Shown piece by piece: positions 12,801 to 23,074 of a stretch of 64,000 nucleotides of DNA. The position numbers and the translations under genes are program-made. How positions within the stretch are numbered: the stretch's first letter is position 1; each line of letters opens with the position of its first letter. Below the pieces are notes generated by a model. It ran no database searches, was not told where the DNA came from, and was given only the letters and a program-made list of their open reading frames with translations. The stretch is from Protula sp. h YS-2021 (Eukaryota; Annelida; Polychaeta; Sabellida; Serpulidae), in NCBI GenBank assembly GCA_949752745.1, contig OX457031.1, positions 52,647,103 through 52,711,102 on the forward strand, given 5' to 3'.

Positions 12801-15723
12801 CACCGAAATGGCCGTACCATCTGTCGAGGACGCGCACATGGACATGACCTCACCCCCTGTAGAGGACATGCAGGTTCACATGGCCACACCCCCTATCGAG
12901 GAGGCGCACGTGGACAAGGGTACTTCAACTGTCCGGAAGGCGCACTTTGATAATATCATGCTCAAGACCTTTCACGGACTCAGTTCAATCACTCGTATGG
13001 GCACTGATGATAAATTTGTCACTAGTGTTCCATCAAAGTTGATTCCAGCAATGATTTCAAAAGCAGAGGACGCCGAAGCTGTGAGTCTCTTTAAGTGTTA
13101 AAAAATTTTATGTATACAGTCCACGTAATCTTTTCAAAGGTGCAACAAAAGGGAGCGCACATTCGGATAATGCTTTGATTGCATTTTATTACTGTCTGTA
13201 GTCGTTTAGCGCTATGGTATTACTAAAGACTCCCTGATATTTGAACTGGTATCCTTTAAGTTAGTTAACAAGGTTAAGTAACACTTGGTTAACAATTCTT
13301 ACTTTACAGAAGTTTTTCCGGCTCATGAAAATCCTTTTGGAATCGTAATTAACTAGACATTCTTTTTAATTTGCTTCAGGAGAGCAATGCAACAGACCAT
13401 GAACGATTTATGCGGTGGAGCACACCAGAGCGCGACAACACATTACCGCCACCATTAACTGTTATTCCATTGCAGCCAATGAGTAAGTTATGAGATCAAT
13501 AAACAATAAAACTTTATGCAATGGACACCTCTGGGACCTGGTAAATCTGTTTATTACATAAAGGTGTTCATAATGAGAAGTGAATTTCATCATAGCAGTT
13601 CAAAATTCCGAGGAAATAGTGTTGACTAAGTGCAGTTGTTTGCTAACGGAGATTTTACTGTAATGTAATTTATTTTTATTGTTCGTTTCTTTCATTATTT
13701 TTGTTGAAATGCTGAAATAAAGAGATTTCCCGACATGTATTTTTCAGGTCCAGTACTCCCTGAAGAGCCCGAAGAACCTTTGTTTGTATCCGATCTGAAT
13801 GCTGGGATTAAACAGCTGGGGGTCAGCTCGCATGCGTTGATTGACGAGAATGACGTTCAGTGGTATCCCCCCGTGGCTTTTTATCCCCAGTAGAACGGAG
13901 GGATATAGTTTTGAACTTTTCGGTCTGTCCGTCCGTCCGTCCGTCTTTCACGCTTCAGTCTCACGCGCCTACAGGCCACATTAATAGATGGATTCCTTTC
14001 AAATTTTGTACACGGCTTCTCTGCACCCTTCCGCAGTGCACTAACCAAGAATTTTGGACTTAAATTGACAAATTGGCTAATGTTTCAAAATCGGCGCTGT
14101 ACTTAGAGTACCTATGGCAGTCTCGGGTCCCTACTGGTTATTGGATTGACTCATTTAAATGTTAGACACTATGTCTACCCTTCCCCCACTTTTAAATTTT
14201 GTGTAGTCAACATGCAACAGCCTTACACACACCACGGGGCATAGGCCTACTCCTCGAGACGTAGTCAGGTTAATATAAATTTTAAAAATGTATGACTAAA
14301 TAGTTGGACGTTTTACAAGCCTCAGTGTAATGTTGTCACCCATTGAGGTAAAAGGAAAAGAGGATTTTTAATTCATTTACATCTTTACAGGTAATGGTTG
14401 TATATTTTTTGCATAGATTGAATTTCCAATTAGATAGACAAAATCTCTAGCTCATGCATATTTACACTGATGTCATCATATACACTCTTCAGGCTTATTG
14501 ACGACGTGCACAGAGATATAGCTTTGCTAGCAGCTGCTCAATCCGAAGAAAAAGAAAATGGAGGTGCCAACTCCATCGAAGAAATCGCCAATGCTTCAGG
14601 TAGGTTGCTTTTATTGTATGCAGTAATTTTATCTGCTTATAATTTTATCTGTAATTACAGCATCAATTGAAATGTGAAATATTTAAATTTACCATAGATA
14701 TACTAAACTCAATGTGTTAAAAAAATATGATTCGATTCTTGTGTTACAGATTCCTCGCTGCAAATTGCAGTGGTAGCGGCTGATCTTCGGAGCTTGGTTA
14801 GGGGCGACACACAAACAGAACCACAACATGAAGGTAAGTCTACTTGCATGATCTTGTACTACATTCACATACTCCGTAGTGCGTTTGCATCAATGCGAGA
14901 AAAACTTTGACGACTTTGAGGGACCAAACAATGAGATAGGGAAATAGGTGTACCAAATACGCATCCATTGCTTTTTTTTTAATTTCAAAATCAAATGTCA
15001 CTTCTCATGATGGCGGTTGTGAGATACAGGTGGTGACAGGTGAACGCCCCCTCTCTTTCTGTATCTTGAAAACATTGTCTCCTTAAGGGAGCTGTCAGCC
15101 CGTTTTTCCACGTCTCCCGCGTCTTCCCGCGTCTGCTGTGGTGTTATGTGTATGTGTAAAGAGACAGAGCAAACGTGAAAGTGAGGGGAAAAAAGACAAC
15201 AAGTTTGAAAGAGAGAGAGAAAGAGAAACTGGGCGAAAAAAGAGTGGCTCCTTGGTTGCGTTTGCCGTTGTGTTATGTGTAGAGAGCGAAAGAGAAAGCA
15301 AAAAAACAAATGATTGCCCGTTTACACTGCTGCCGTGATATGTATGTGTGTAAAGAAAGAGCTCTCAGTCAATATGTATGACGTCATTGCTGGGTCAAAA
15401 TACCTAATAGGCGAGCTCTAACCATGTCTCTATGAGTCCACTGCTTAAAAAACAGTTGGAGAGCTTACAGGGAGCTGTCTTCCCGTTTTTCCACGTCTCC
15501 CGCGTCTTTCCGCGTCTGCTGTGGTGTTATATGTGTGTGTAAAGAGACAGAAAGAAAGAGAAAGTGAGGGGAAAAAGACGACCCGTTTGAAAGAGAGAAA
15601 GAGAAACTGGGCGAAAAAAGAGTGGCTCCTTGGTTGCGTTTGCCGTCGTGTGTTTCGAGAGAGAGTGAAAGTGAAAGACAAAAAAAAGACTACTCGTTCG
15701 GTCAATTAGTTGGCTGCTTGCGT

Positions 15724-15787
<64 letters not shown>

Positions 15788-17860
15788 CCCTGGGGTTAAA
15801 AAGAGCTTGGCTTAAGGAAACATAGGCCAATTCGTACTTTTGGCTTGTGCGAAAAGTTTTTGCGTTTCGGCTGAATTCAAGTGGGATAAGGATATAAAGA
15901 AATGATAGGAAAAAAAACGGCAAAAATCAACAAAATTCCATTTTGTCAGAAAGATAGTCACATGTTGGTTATTAAAGGGACTGAATAATATGTAAAATAG
16001 TTTTTAAAAGATCATATGATGTCTTCATAAATTCAAAAGTGTGCATGTTGAAAGAAAATTAGAATTTTGATGTTTTCCCCTTATCATTTCTTTGTAATTT
16101 ATCCCCCAACATTTTCAGTCGAAACAACATCTCCACCGGAAAAATCCGAAAGTGCGAATTGGCTTATTGGTTGCTCATTTTAATTGCTTTTACGGAGACC
16201 CATTAGTGATGGTGTGTGTGAAGAGAGAGAAAGCAAAAAAAGATTGCCCGTTTCTCCGGCTGTCCATTTGTCCGGCTGTCCATTTGCCCGGCTGCTCGTT
16301 TGTCCGGCTGCCCGTTTGTCCGGTTTCCGTAGGTGTTATGTGTGTTTGGAGAGCGAGAAAGCCAAAAATTAGAGTTGTTGCCTGCCGTAATACATGGAGA
16401 GAGAGCTCTCTGTGGTTAAAAATGGCCATTTTTAATTCTTTTACGGAGATCCATTAGTGATGGCATATGCGTGTGGAGAAAGAGAGAGTTAAAAAAATGA
16501 TTGCCAGTTTGCCCCGTCTGCCGTAGGTGTTATATATACATAGAGAGAGTGATAGAGCAAACGTGAAAGTGAGGAAGAAAAGACAACCCGTTTGCTCGTT
16601 TGAAAGAATGAAAGATAGACTGGGCGAAAAAAGAGTGGCTGCTTGCTTGGTTTACCGTTATGTGTGTTTGGAGAGCGAGAAAGCTGGCTTGAGAAAGGAA
16701 ACGCTAAATGAGCCGTACGTGGTTAGTATATGTAGGTAGAGACAGCGAGAAAATCGAACCAAAAAAGACTGCCCGTTCGGTCATTTAGGTGTGTGTGTGC
16801 CGTGGTGTGATGTGTGTGGAGAGAGAGAGTGACAGAGCAAACGAGAAAGTGAGGGAATGAGTGGCTGCTTGGTTTGCCGTTGTGTGTGTGTGTGTGTATG
16901 AAGAGAGAGAAATAGTTGTTGCTTCCTCGCCAGCTTCTCAATGTGTGCAGTGATGCGTGAAGAGAGAGCTGTCTGGGCTAAAAATAGCTTGGCTTAAGGA
17001 AACTCTGTCATTGGTTGCTTAGTTCTAATTGATTTTCCGATGGCCCAGTTGTCCGTGTTACGGTGACACATATAGTCCGGCTGCCCATTTGTCTCGCTGC
17101 CCGTTTGAATGGCTGCCCACTATCCCTATCACGTCATTATGACGTTCATATGACGTCCATATCACGTCCATATGACGTGATTATGACGTCCATATCACGC
17201 CCATGTGACGTCACTCTTTGACTAGCCCGTTGGGGCTTCTAAAACAATGACGTCACTGTTTTAGAAACCCCATTATATATGTTTTAGAAACCCCTCTTTT
17301 ATCCTACTTTGCATACTCTGTATATTTCCTGCGTACTGTGTGTAACTAGGGGATTGGTGCCAGGAACTCTGGCAACCTTTCACAAACAGAACCTCAGTGA
17401 GACGCTCTCACAACAAAGACTGATTTGTCAGCTGCGCAAACAGACAGGCTTAGCCCCTCCTACTCAGGATGCATCTCTTACGTCACAGCGACTGCGCTTA
17501 CTGACTGGAAGTATCACTCGCATTTTAGCCAGCAGCGAGCGCGCATCGAAACAAAATAGCAGTATTCCCTTTTAATACCCACCACCCCTCCCCCTTTTCC
17601 ACCCCTCATTATTTGGTTAACATAACTAACATTTCACTATCATGCTAAATGTTTTGTGCTAGTTGTGTGTAGACAAAAAATTATTGCTGTGTATTTTTAT
17701 TCATTGATAGTGTACTGTCACTTCAACAGCAGTTATGTTTTTTACAATATATACAAATATTACTCCCAATCGAGTTGTTTTATTCTTACTGTCTTGTCAG
17801 AGAGCTAGATGTCAATACAGTCAATTGTATCGTATGGAACTTAATATCAAATCGACGGCT

Positions 17861-17918
<58 letters not shown>

Positions 17919-20900
17919 AAACTTACTACTTAGAGAGACCATAGTTTTCGGTATGGCGTTTGTGAGGTACAGGCGGTGACAGGTGGACAGTCTCCTTCTT
18001 TCTATATCTTGGAAACATGGTCTCCTTAAGTGTTTCTATGTAGATATATAACAAAGTTACTACTTAGAAAGACCATAAATAAATAGGGGACAAAATGTGC
18101 ATTGATTATATTTACTCGTATATCACATTGAAATACGACTTTGGGAGACCATGCTCGGGATACTTTTTGGTATGGCGTTTGTGAGGTTTGTGATAGGTGG
18201 ACAGTCTCCTTCTTTCTGTCTTGGAAACATGGTCTCCTTAAGTGTTTCTATGTAGATATATATCAAAGTTACTACTTAGAAAGACATACATGAAAATTGG
18301 TAAATAGGGACAAAATGTGCATTGCTTATATTCACTCGTATATAACCTTGACCATACTCGGGATACTTTTCGGTATGGCGTTTATGAGGTACAGGCGGTG
18401 ACAGGTTAACAGTCTCCCTATTTTTAGACCATACTCAAAATATCCTATTCTTTTTCAGGAGCAAAAACGGCCAACAGTACCAATCAAAGTGGTTCAACCA
18501 CAAGAAAAGATAAAGAGAACTACAAGGTTTGTTGCTATTGTACATATGCTTAATGTAGATCAGTCCAAAACTTTCCATTTCACACGAAAAGTTTTCTAGT
18601 TATTCAACAATAATTGTGGAATCTTGTAGGCATTATTAATTTTCGGAAAAAAATCATACCTTGTTCATACTGCGTAAAACTTAATTGTGCAAAACTGCTT
18701 TTGATTAGTACACACTCATGCGGAGATTCCTGCATCGTTAATCAACAATTTGTATTACGCTTTTTTACTTGCCTTAGAAGATTTGTTATTAATGTTTCAG
18801 AAGCCACCAAGAGAATGCCCTTTCTGTGGCAAAGTCATAACGGGTGGTAAATTGAAACGCCACATCACGAATGTGCACAAGCGTTTGCAAGAAGTGAAAT
18901 CCAACATGCATGAGAATAAACTTGATAGCCAATTTGCAAACGAAAAGCGAATGGAAGGCATCAAGAAGCACAATCTAAGAGTACTCAGTGAATTGTCTTT
19001 TGATCAAGCTGACCTGATGCGCGAGCGAAGAACAAAGTCAACACAAGATGTGATAAAAATGTGTCGCGAATGCAATAAGTTCATTGGAAGCTCAACGTTT
19101 TACAAGCATCAGTGCAAGTCAAAACCGACTGCGATAAGACCATCCACGCTTGTGACTAATTTACATCACGACCAGGAGTTCAAGGAAAGAATCCTCGACA
19201 AACTTCAAGAGGATGAAACGGGAATGTTGTGCAGAAGTAATAGCTTTCTGAAGGAAATGGGTTATCGCATTTTCAACAAAAAGCGCTATTCAAAATCCAA
19301 AGCAGCCGAATGCAGGAAGAATTCAATGACCGAAATGCGCCAGCTTGCGAATCTCTTCCTGGAATACAAGAAAGTACCTGGAGCTCCTCAAAATGCTTCC
19401 ATTGAAGACATGTTCCGCAAAGGTAGAGAAAACATGAACATTCTGTATGAAGCCATAAAAAGAAGGGGACAAAGTTCTTCCTCAGCTAAAACGAAGCACG
19501 GGCTTTTGAAGAACATCAAGGCAGTGCTCAGGAGATCGGCGAAACATCTCGAGGCCATTTATGACGAAAGATCCGAAAATGACAAAGTATTAGATGTGCA
19601 AGGGTTCAGAAGGCCATTCCATTTTCGAGATCCCGAAGTATTCGCTGAAGCGGAATACCTCGCAACCGAGCGCACTTTTGAAAGGCGAAGGCCTAATGAG
19701 CTACCATGTGACAAACTGGTCCAGCGCTTGCATACGTTTGTGAATGATCGAGTGAGTGCCATTGTGAACGACTTTGGTGTCGAAAAATATGCCTTGCTCA
19801 GGAATCTCGTCGTTTGTCGACTCACTCTGTACAACGCGCGTCGCGGTGAGGAAGGTGCCAGGATGCTGATCACGGAATGGGAGGATGCCAAAAATAAAGT
19901 CTGGGTTAGTGACGAGGCCATAGATTCGGTTATAGACCCAGCAGAAAAATTCCTGGCAAATCAGTATCTATTGGCCTACTTGCATGGTAAAGGGAAAAAA
20001 TTCGTTCCCATACTGATACCCAAAAATGTCGTTGGCGCATTGGACATCTTGGTCAAGTATCGCAAAGCGTACGGAATCAAAGAAAATAACAATTTCGTGT
20101 TCGCTTCAAGAGGTTCATACAATCACTGTTCTGGGTGGCATGCAATGAATCAAGTTACAAAGATGATTCCAATCGCGCTAAACGCGACTATGAATCGTCA
20201 TAGGATTTCGACGATTTATTCATCTTTGGATATGTCTCCCGCTGATGCCAAAATATACTTTAATCACTTGAGCCACTCCGATGTGACGGCCAGTGAGAAC
20301 TACAGATGTCCGCCAGGTTTAAAAGAGACATTGGTGATGGGCCGATTTTTGCAGAGTGTTGACGAAGGTAAACACTTTCGTTTTATCTTTATTGTCAAAA
20401 TTTATTTTCAAAATATCTTAAATAAGAGCAATGTTCCATTAAAAAATAAAAATCAGTAATATCATATATAACAGCGATTTTTCCAATGGTCTAAAACAAT
20501 ATCCAACCTCTGTAGAATCTGGATTTTTCTACTTAACTAACTTCTCCAATGCAAGTTGATTGTTGAGTTTATTTTAACGACGACCGTGAAAAGGATAACA
20601 TTGTATCTTGTGGAGTCATATCGCGTTTGTAACTTGCGTTGAAAATTCACCGATTAGATAGATTTCTAAATTTACTGTAATCCTGTAATGTTGTTAAAAG
20701 GTAAAAGTAGGCCCGGTATGGACGGCAGCGTTGCCACTTGTAGCGCGTCAGCTGCTGCTACTGCTTCAACCGGTGCTAAACCAAAGAAACCCAGGCGCAG
20801 TCTCTTAGGTGTGTGTTTTTCCATTTATTGTATTGACTTTTTAAATTGCCTCTCAATATGCTTTACCTATTGATTTAATAAATTAATTTAGGTTTTCTTA

Positions 20901-23074
20901 TAAGTTAAAGTGTTGATGTTGTCACTGGCATATTTTCGCAGTGATTAAACCTAACTATTCACCGGTGCTATAGGGGCACTAGGCAGTAAACATCTTGGTA
21001 CTTGAGCAAATTGAAAAGCTTCATGCACAAACTAAATTACAATTAGGCTTAAATAATTCCCATGAACAGTTGCAAGAACCCTGGAAAAGCCGTGTGCAGC
21101 AACAGCCCGAAAACAATCTCGGAGCCCTTGTGAGGTGTTAAGAACCAGGGATTCATCTGATAGTGATGATGATCAGGCCCCTTTAATTAGATATGTGAAA
21201 GCGTGTGAGAGAGCCCATAGCGACTCCGATTCAGACTCAGATTGGAGTGAATCGCGAGTTTCAGACGCGCCTAAGGAAGATTTCTCAGGGAAGTCACACC
21301 GAAAACGGACACGAGGCTGCCTGGATACTGATAGTATGAAAAATCGGCAATATCCTGGAATGCTCCTGTTTATCTCTTTAAACGCATTAAAACGTCGTAT
21401 TCAGGGTTGAGATTTCGTAAAATTTTCTGGTCGCCCTCCGGGCGACCAGCTTTAAAAAATTAGTCGCCCGGCTCAAAAGTTAGTCGCCTGGCGCAATTTT
21501 TGTAAAATTTACCTGAAAATACTCAGAAAAAAGTTAGTCGCCACTCGGGCGACCAACTAAAAAAAGTTGGTCGCCCGAGCCAAAAGTTGGTCGCCACGGG
21601 CGACCGAGCGACCGCGAAATCTCAACCCTGCGTATTACCCTTTATTTTGTAGATTGTATTTCACAAAAATAGGAGGAACGTTCCAGGGCATATCCGTTTA
21701 AGCTTTTGATTTACATAAGCAATAAAGCTTGCAGTTTTATCAAATGATAACTATGCATATGTTCACCATACAGCCGAGCAGCTGTAAAAACCATGTGCTC
21801 TTGGGTAAAATGAAATAAAAGCATATAATTCTGCAAAAATAATAGCAAATGCACCTCTTCTTGTAAGCAGTCCTTCTGCTTGATGATCATGAAACTGCGC
21901 ACAGGTGGGAAGGGGGGTCAAGCCACCAGCGTGCCACATATGGGAAGGGGGTATGGTCCAAAGCGTACGCACTGCGTACAAGGGGTATGATTGGCTAGAT
22001 TGGCTAAAAAGATGACATTGTCACTATGATATATAATAAATCTGATTTAATTTAGGCGAATATGAGCCAATGCTTGAAGAGGAAGAAGACGGTTCTATGG
22101 CTAGAAAGCGTGTTGAGAAAGCAAAAGGTATCGAAACATTGATTTATTCATTTGAAGCTTCAGTTGCAAAGCATTTGTAAGGATTTTCGCCAGCTAAAAG
22201 AGAAATTGGTGCCACAATATGATCCCCAGTGTCTGGGTAAACCTTACAATAAACAACCCCGACATGTTAGATAAGCAGTTTCTTAATTTGTTTATGTCTT
22301 TTAACATACAGAAAACTGTTAGAATCTCTTCTTGAAGCAGTAAATTGTGCAAATATTTTCAGATGTCGAGTTTTGGTGGGCCAATTGGTACAATTTTGGC
22401 TTCTACGTTATAATTAAGTCACTGTTTGAAGTCGTTCAAGAATACTTTTACAGCAGTTTAGGGTTTTGAAAATCAACAACTTTTTCTAGTATGTTGTTTT
22501 ATTTTTATGCAGTGAGGCATTTTGTTTGATGTTTCCCTTTTAGGTACTGGATGTGCTGTCAAGTGGTCTGCAGAAGATACTCTTGCAGTGAAAACACACT
22601 TTTCTGCATTTTTGCATAAACCAAAAGGGCCTTATCCTAGTATGTATCTCACTCCTGTCATTGAACCAAATAAAATTATAGATATTAAAAATTATAAATA
22701 GTTTCAATGAGTTTTCAGGACGATCTGTTCTTAGGAATCATTATAGCTTGTAATTTATGAGGTAAAGAAAAGTTTACCTGGGCGGTTTAGTTATTCTTAA
22801 AAAAATTGAGGTATACATCTCTCCATTACGGTGTCAATTGGTTGAATTTTAAGTGGCTATTTCTTTCCTTTAAGGCAAGGCAGAGATTCTGAAATTTCTC
22901 GGCATGAAATCCATAAAGAGTATTGAACACTTAACCCGAGAAGAACAGTACAAAAAGATACGAGCGAAAGTGATCAACGAAAGAAAGACGGTGCACATCA
23001 ACATAAATAAAAATCTTAAGGTACTGTTACCAAAGAAACAGCAGGTTAACATAGCTGATAAAGTTGAAGGATGA
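8367..23074 (+). CDS. SET-domain / minisatellite / C2H2 / tyrosine-recombinase-like fusion gene (16 exons)
   Basis: Exons by eye: 8367-8396, 8735-8773, 9016-9103, 9431-9596, 10644-13080, 13380-13482, 13748-13862, 14493-14599, 14750-14833, 18459-18526, 18801-20367, 20701-20808, 21070-21333, 22056-22127, 22544-22639, 22875-23074 (TGA). All phases agree and the sum is 5,544 nt. All but one junction is GT-AG; the donor after 9596 reads AT. Order in the protein: KMT5A/SET8-like SET domain (about residues 40-165, with GKGVFATKKF, QYRGEY and DEIRYDYG), 12-aa repeats (186-245), 36-aa repeats (328-862), linkers, zinc fingers (from 1085), recombinase-like domain (about 1395-1590), Trp-containing basic tail (from 1757). 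The SET family methylates lysines on histone H4 in the nucleus; that activity here is inferred. The start is the first ATG of an exon preceded by a good acceptor; earlier non-coding exons are possible. It could be a host gene or a domain-capturing transposon. Confidence 0.65.
9431..9600 (+). CDS. SET-domain core exon with abnormal donor
   Basis: After the acceptor TTATGTCAG the exon encodes GKGVFATKKFLKGDF and QYRGEYLNSRQYRD, the first half of a KMT5A-like SET domain. The next exon (10644) resumes with IDGTNNQ, where the family has a CVDATRE-like motif. To join them in phase the exon must end at 9596 (AAA CG). The following bases are ATAG rather than GT, so reading on gives CGA TAG, a stop at 9598-9600. 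A single G-to-A change at 9597 would explain both. The exon is otherwise open. Confidence 0.6.
9772..9813. repeat. (TCA)n microsatellite
   Basis: Fourteen TCA units in the intron after the SET exon. Confidence 0.97.
10644..13080 (+). CDS. Exon with end of SET domain plus two coding minisatellites
   Basis: This 2,437-bp exon starts after TTTATTTCAG and ends at GAAGCT|gtgagt. The first 60 or so residues complete the SET domain (IDGTNNQCPAHYLNDRC, then DINVGDEIRYDYG). The family's usual NHSC is replaced by NDRC, so cofactor or pseudoknot contacts may differ. Five acidic 12-residue repeats (DDWHSDNNASSG-like) follow, then a variable acidic/Pro/Thr stretch, then 15 nearly identical 36-residue repeats, then a short unique tail. 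There are no stops in 812 codons, which argues that it was translated recently. The repeats are probably disordered and acidic; their role is unknown. Confidence 0.8.
10873..11052 (+). repeat. 36-bp coding minisatellite, 5 copies
   Basis: The unit ACTGGCACTCTGACAATA... recurs at 10877, 10913, 10949, 10985 and 11021, exactly 36 bp apart, and encodes a 12-aa Asp/Ser/Asn-rich acidic unit containing WHSDN. Confidence 0.95.
11304..12905 (+). repeat. 108-bp coding minisatellite, 15 copies
   Basis: The word GTAGAGAACATGCAG starts at 11346 and recurs every 108 bp to 12858 (the last unit reads GAGGACATG), giving 15 units of 36 residues (SVEDAHVDMTSPPV, ENMQVHTATPPVEESITDMAVP-like). Most units differ by 0-3 bases, with degenerate units only at the edges. 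That suggests recent unequal exchange or gene conversion. The length is three times the neighbouring 36-bp unit, so the frame is always kept. Confidence 0.97.
13863..14271 (+). repeat. Hairpin/(GTCC)n repeat family B, copy 1
   Basis: Starts at the splice donor after 13862 with GTATCCCCCCGTGG, then GGAGGGATATAG, (GTCC)n and a TCACGCGCCTACAGGCCAC monomer, and ends ACTCCTCGAGACGTAGTCA. The exon's donor GT is the first base pair of the repeat. Confidence 0.8.
14995..17000 (+). repeat. GA-rich low-complexity repeats in the SET-gene intron
   Basis: Cassettes containing CGTCTCCCGCGTC, GTGTTATGTGTATGTG, AGAGACAGA and GGGCGAAAAAAGAGTGGCTC repeat at about 15,105 and 15,490 (about 385 bp apart), with looser copies to 17,000. 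(GA)n fills 15727-15786. No exon seen. Confidence 0.75.
15825..16164. mobile_element. MITE with AAGCCAATTCGCACTTT-type ends
   Basis: Starts GGCCAATTCGTACTTTTGG and ends GAAAGTGCGAATTGGCT. About 340 bp, matching 58947-59286 and, without its left end, about 291-616. It lies in the large intron of the SET gene. Confidence 0.75.
17131..17271. repeat. 11-bp phased ACGT array plus a 40-bp palindrome with a TGACGTCA core
   Basis: ACGT begins at 17131, 17142, 17153, 17164, 17175, 17186 and 17208 (17197 is ACGC), an exact 11-bp period of TATGACGTCCA-like units. At 17232-17271 a near-perfect 40-bp palindrome (GGGGCTTCTAAAACA... TGTTTTAGAAACCCC) is centred on ATGACGTCAC. It lies in the 3.6-kb intron 14834-18458. 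TGACGTCA is the CREB/ATF site consensus; whether it is regulatory is unknown. Confidence 0.8.
17863..17917. repeat. (TA)n microsatellite
   Basis: About 55 bp of alternating TA. Confidence 0.97.
17930..18430 (+). repeat. Imperfect tandem repeat, about 200-220 bp, three units
   Basis: GTATGGCGTTT(G/A)TGAGG recurs at 17951, 18170 and 18373, with GGTCTCCTTAAGTGTTTCTA and AAGTTACTACTTAGA between. A diverged copy is at 14995-15092. It ends just before the exon at 18459. Confidence 0.8.
18801..20367 (+). CDS. Exon encoding C2H2-like fingers and a tyrosine-recombinase-like domain
   Basis: This 1,567-bp exon starts after TTAATGTTTCAG and ends GACGAAG|gtaaac. It encodes finger 1 (CPFCGKVITGGKLKRHITNVH), finger 2 (CRECNKFIGSSTFYKHQC), a helical middle part, then a domain with features of tyrosine recombinases of the Crypton type: RLTLYNARRGEE (Arg box I), NRHRISTIYSSLDMS (H/R box II region), HLSHS (like the family's LGH) and NYR with a candidate catalytic Tyr. 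The usual HxxR of box II is not intact (HRIS), so it may bind DNA without recombining. No stop or frameshift is seen. The domain call rests on motif order only. Confidence 0.6.
21402..21630. mobile_element. CAGGG-ended MITE, second copy
   Basis: 229 bp in an intron of the SET gene, with ends CAGGGTTGAGATTTCG and CGAAATCTCAACCCTG, flanked by CGTATT on both sides. The interior repeats GGTCGCC(C/A)... blocks in inverted order. No coding capacity. Confidence 0.88.
22544..23074 (+). CDS. C-terminal exons of the SET/recombinase-like gene
   Basis: Exons 22544-22639 and 22875-23074 encode KWSAEDTLAVKTHFSAFL, then KAEILKFLGMKSI and a Lys-rich tail ending at TGA 23072-23074. The spacing of W, the acidic pair and the following helix resembles a small Myb/SANT-like or Crypton-associated tail domain. 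Phases 1-1-1 agree with the exons before it (21070-21333, an acidic Ser/Asp-rich linker; 22056-22127, a short acidic then basic linker). Confidence 0.55.

Noticed and set aside
15095..15705. Several frames with SLSLS or RERER runs
   Set aside because: Translations of GA/CT low-complexity repeats in an intron.
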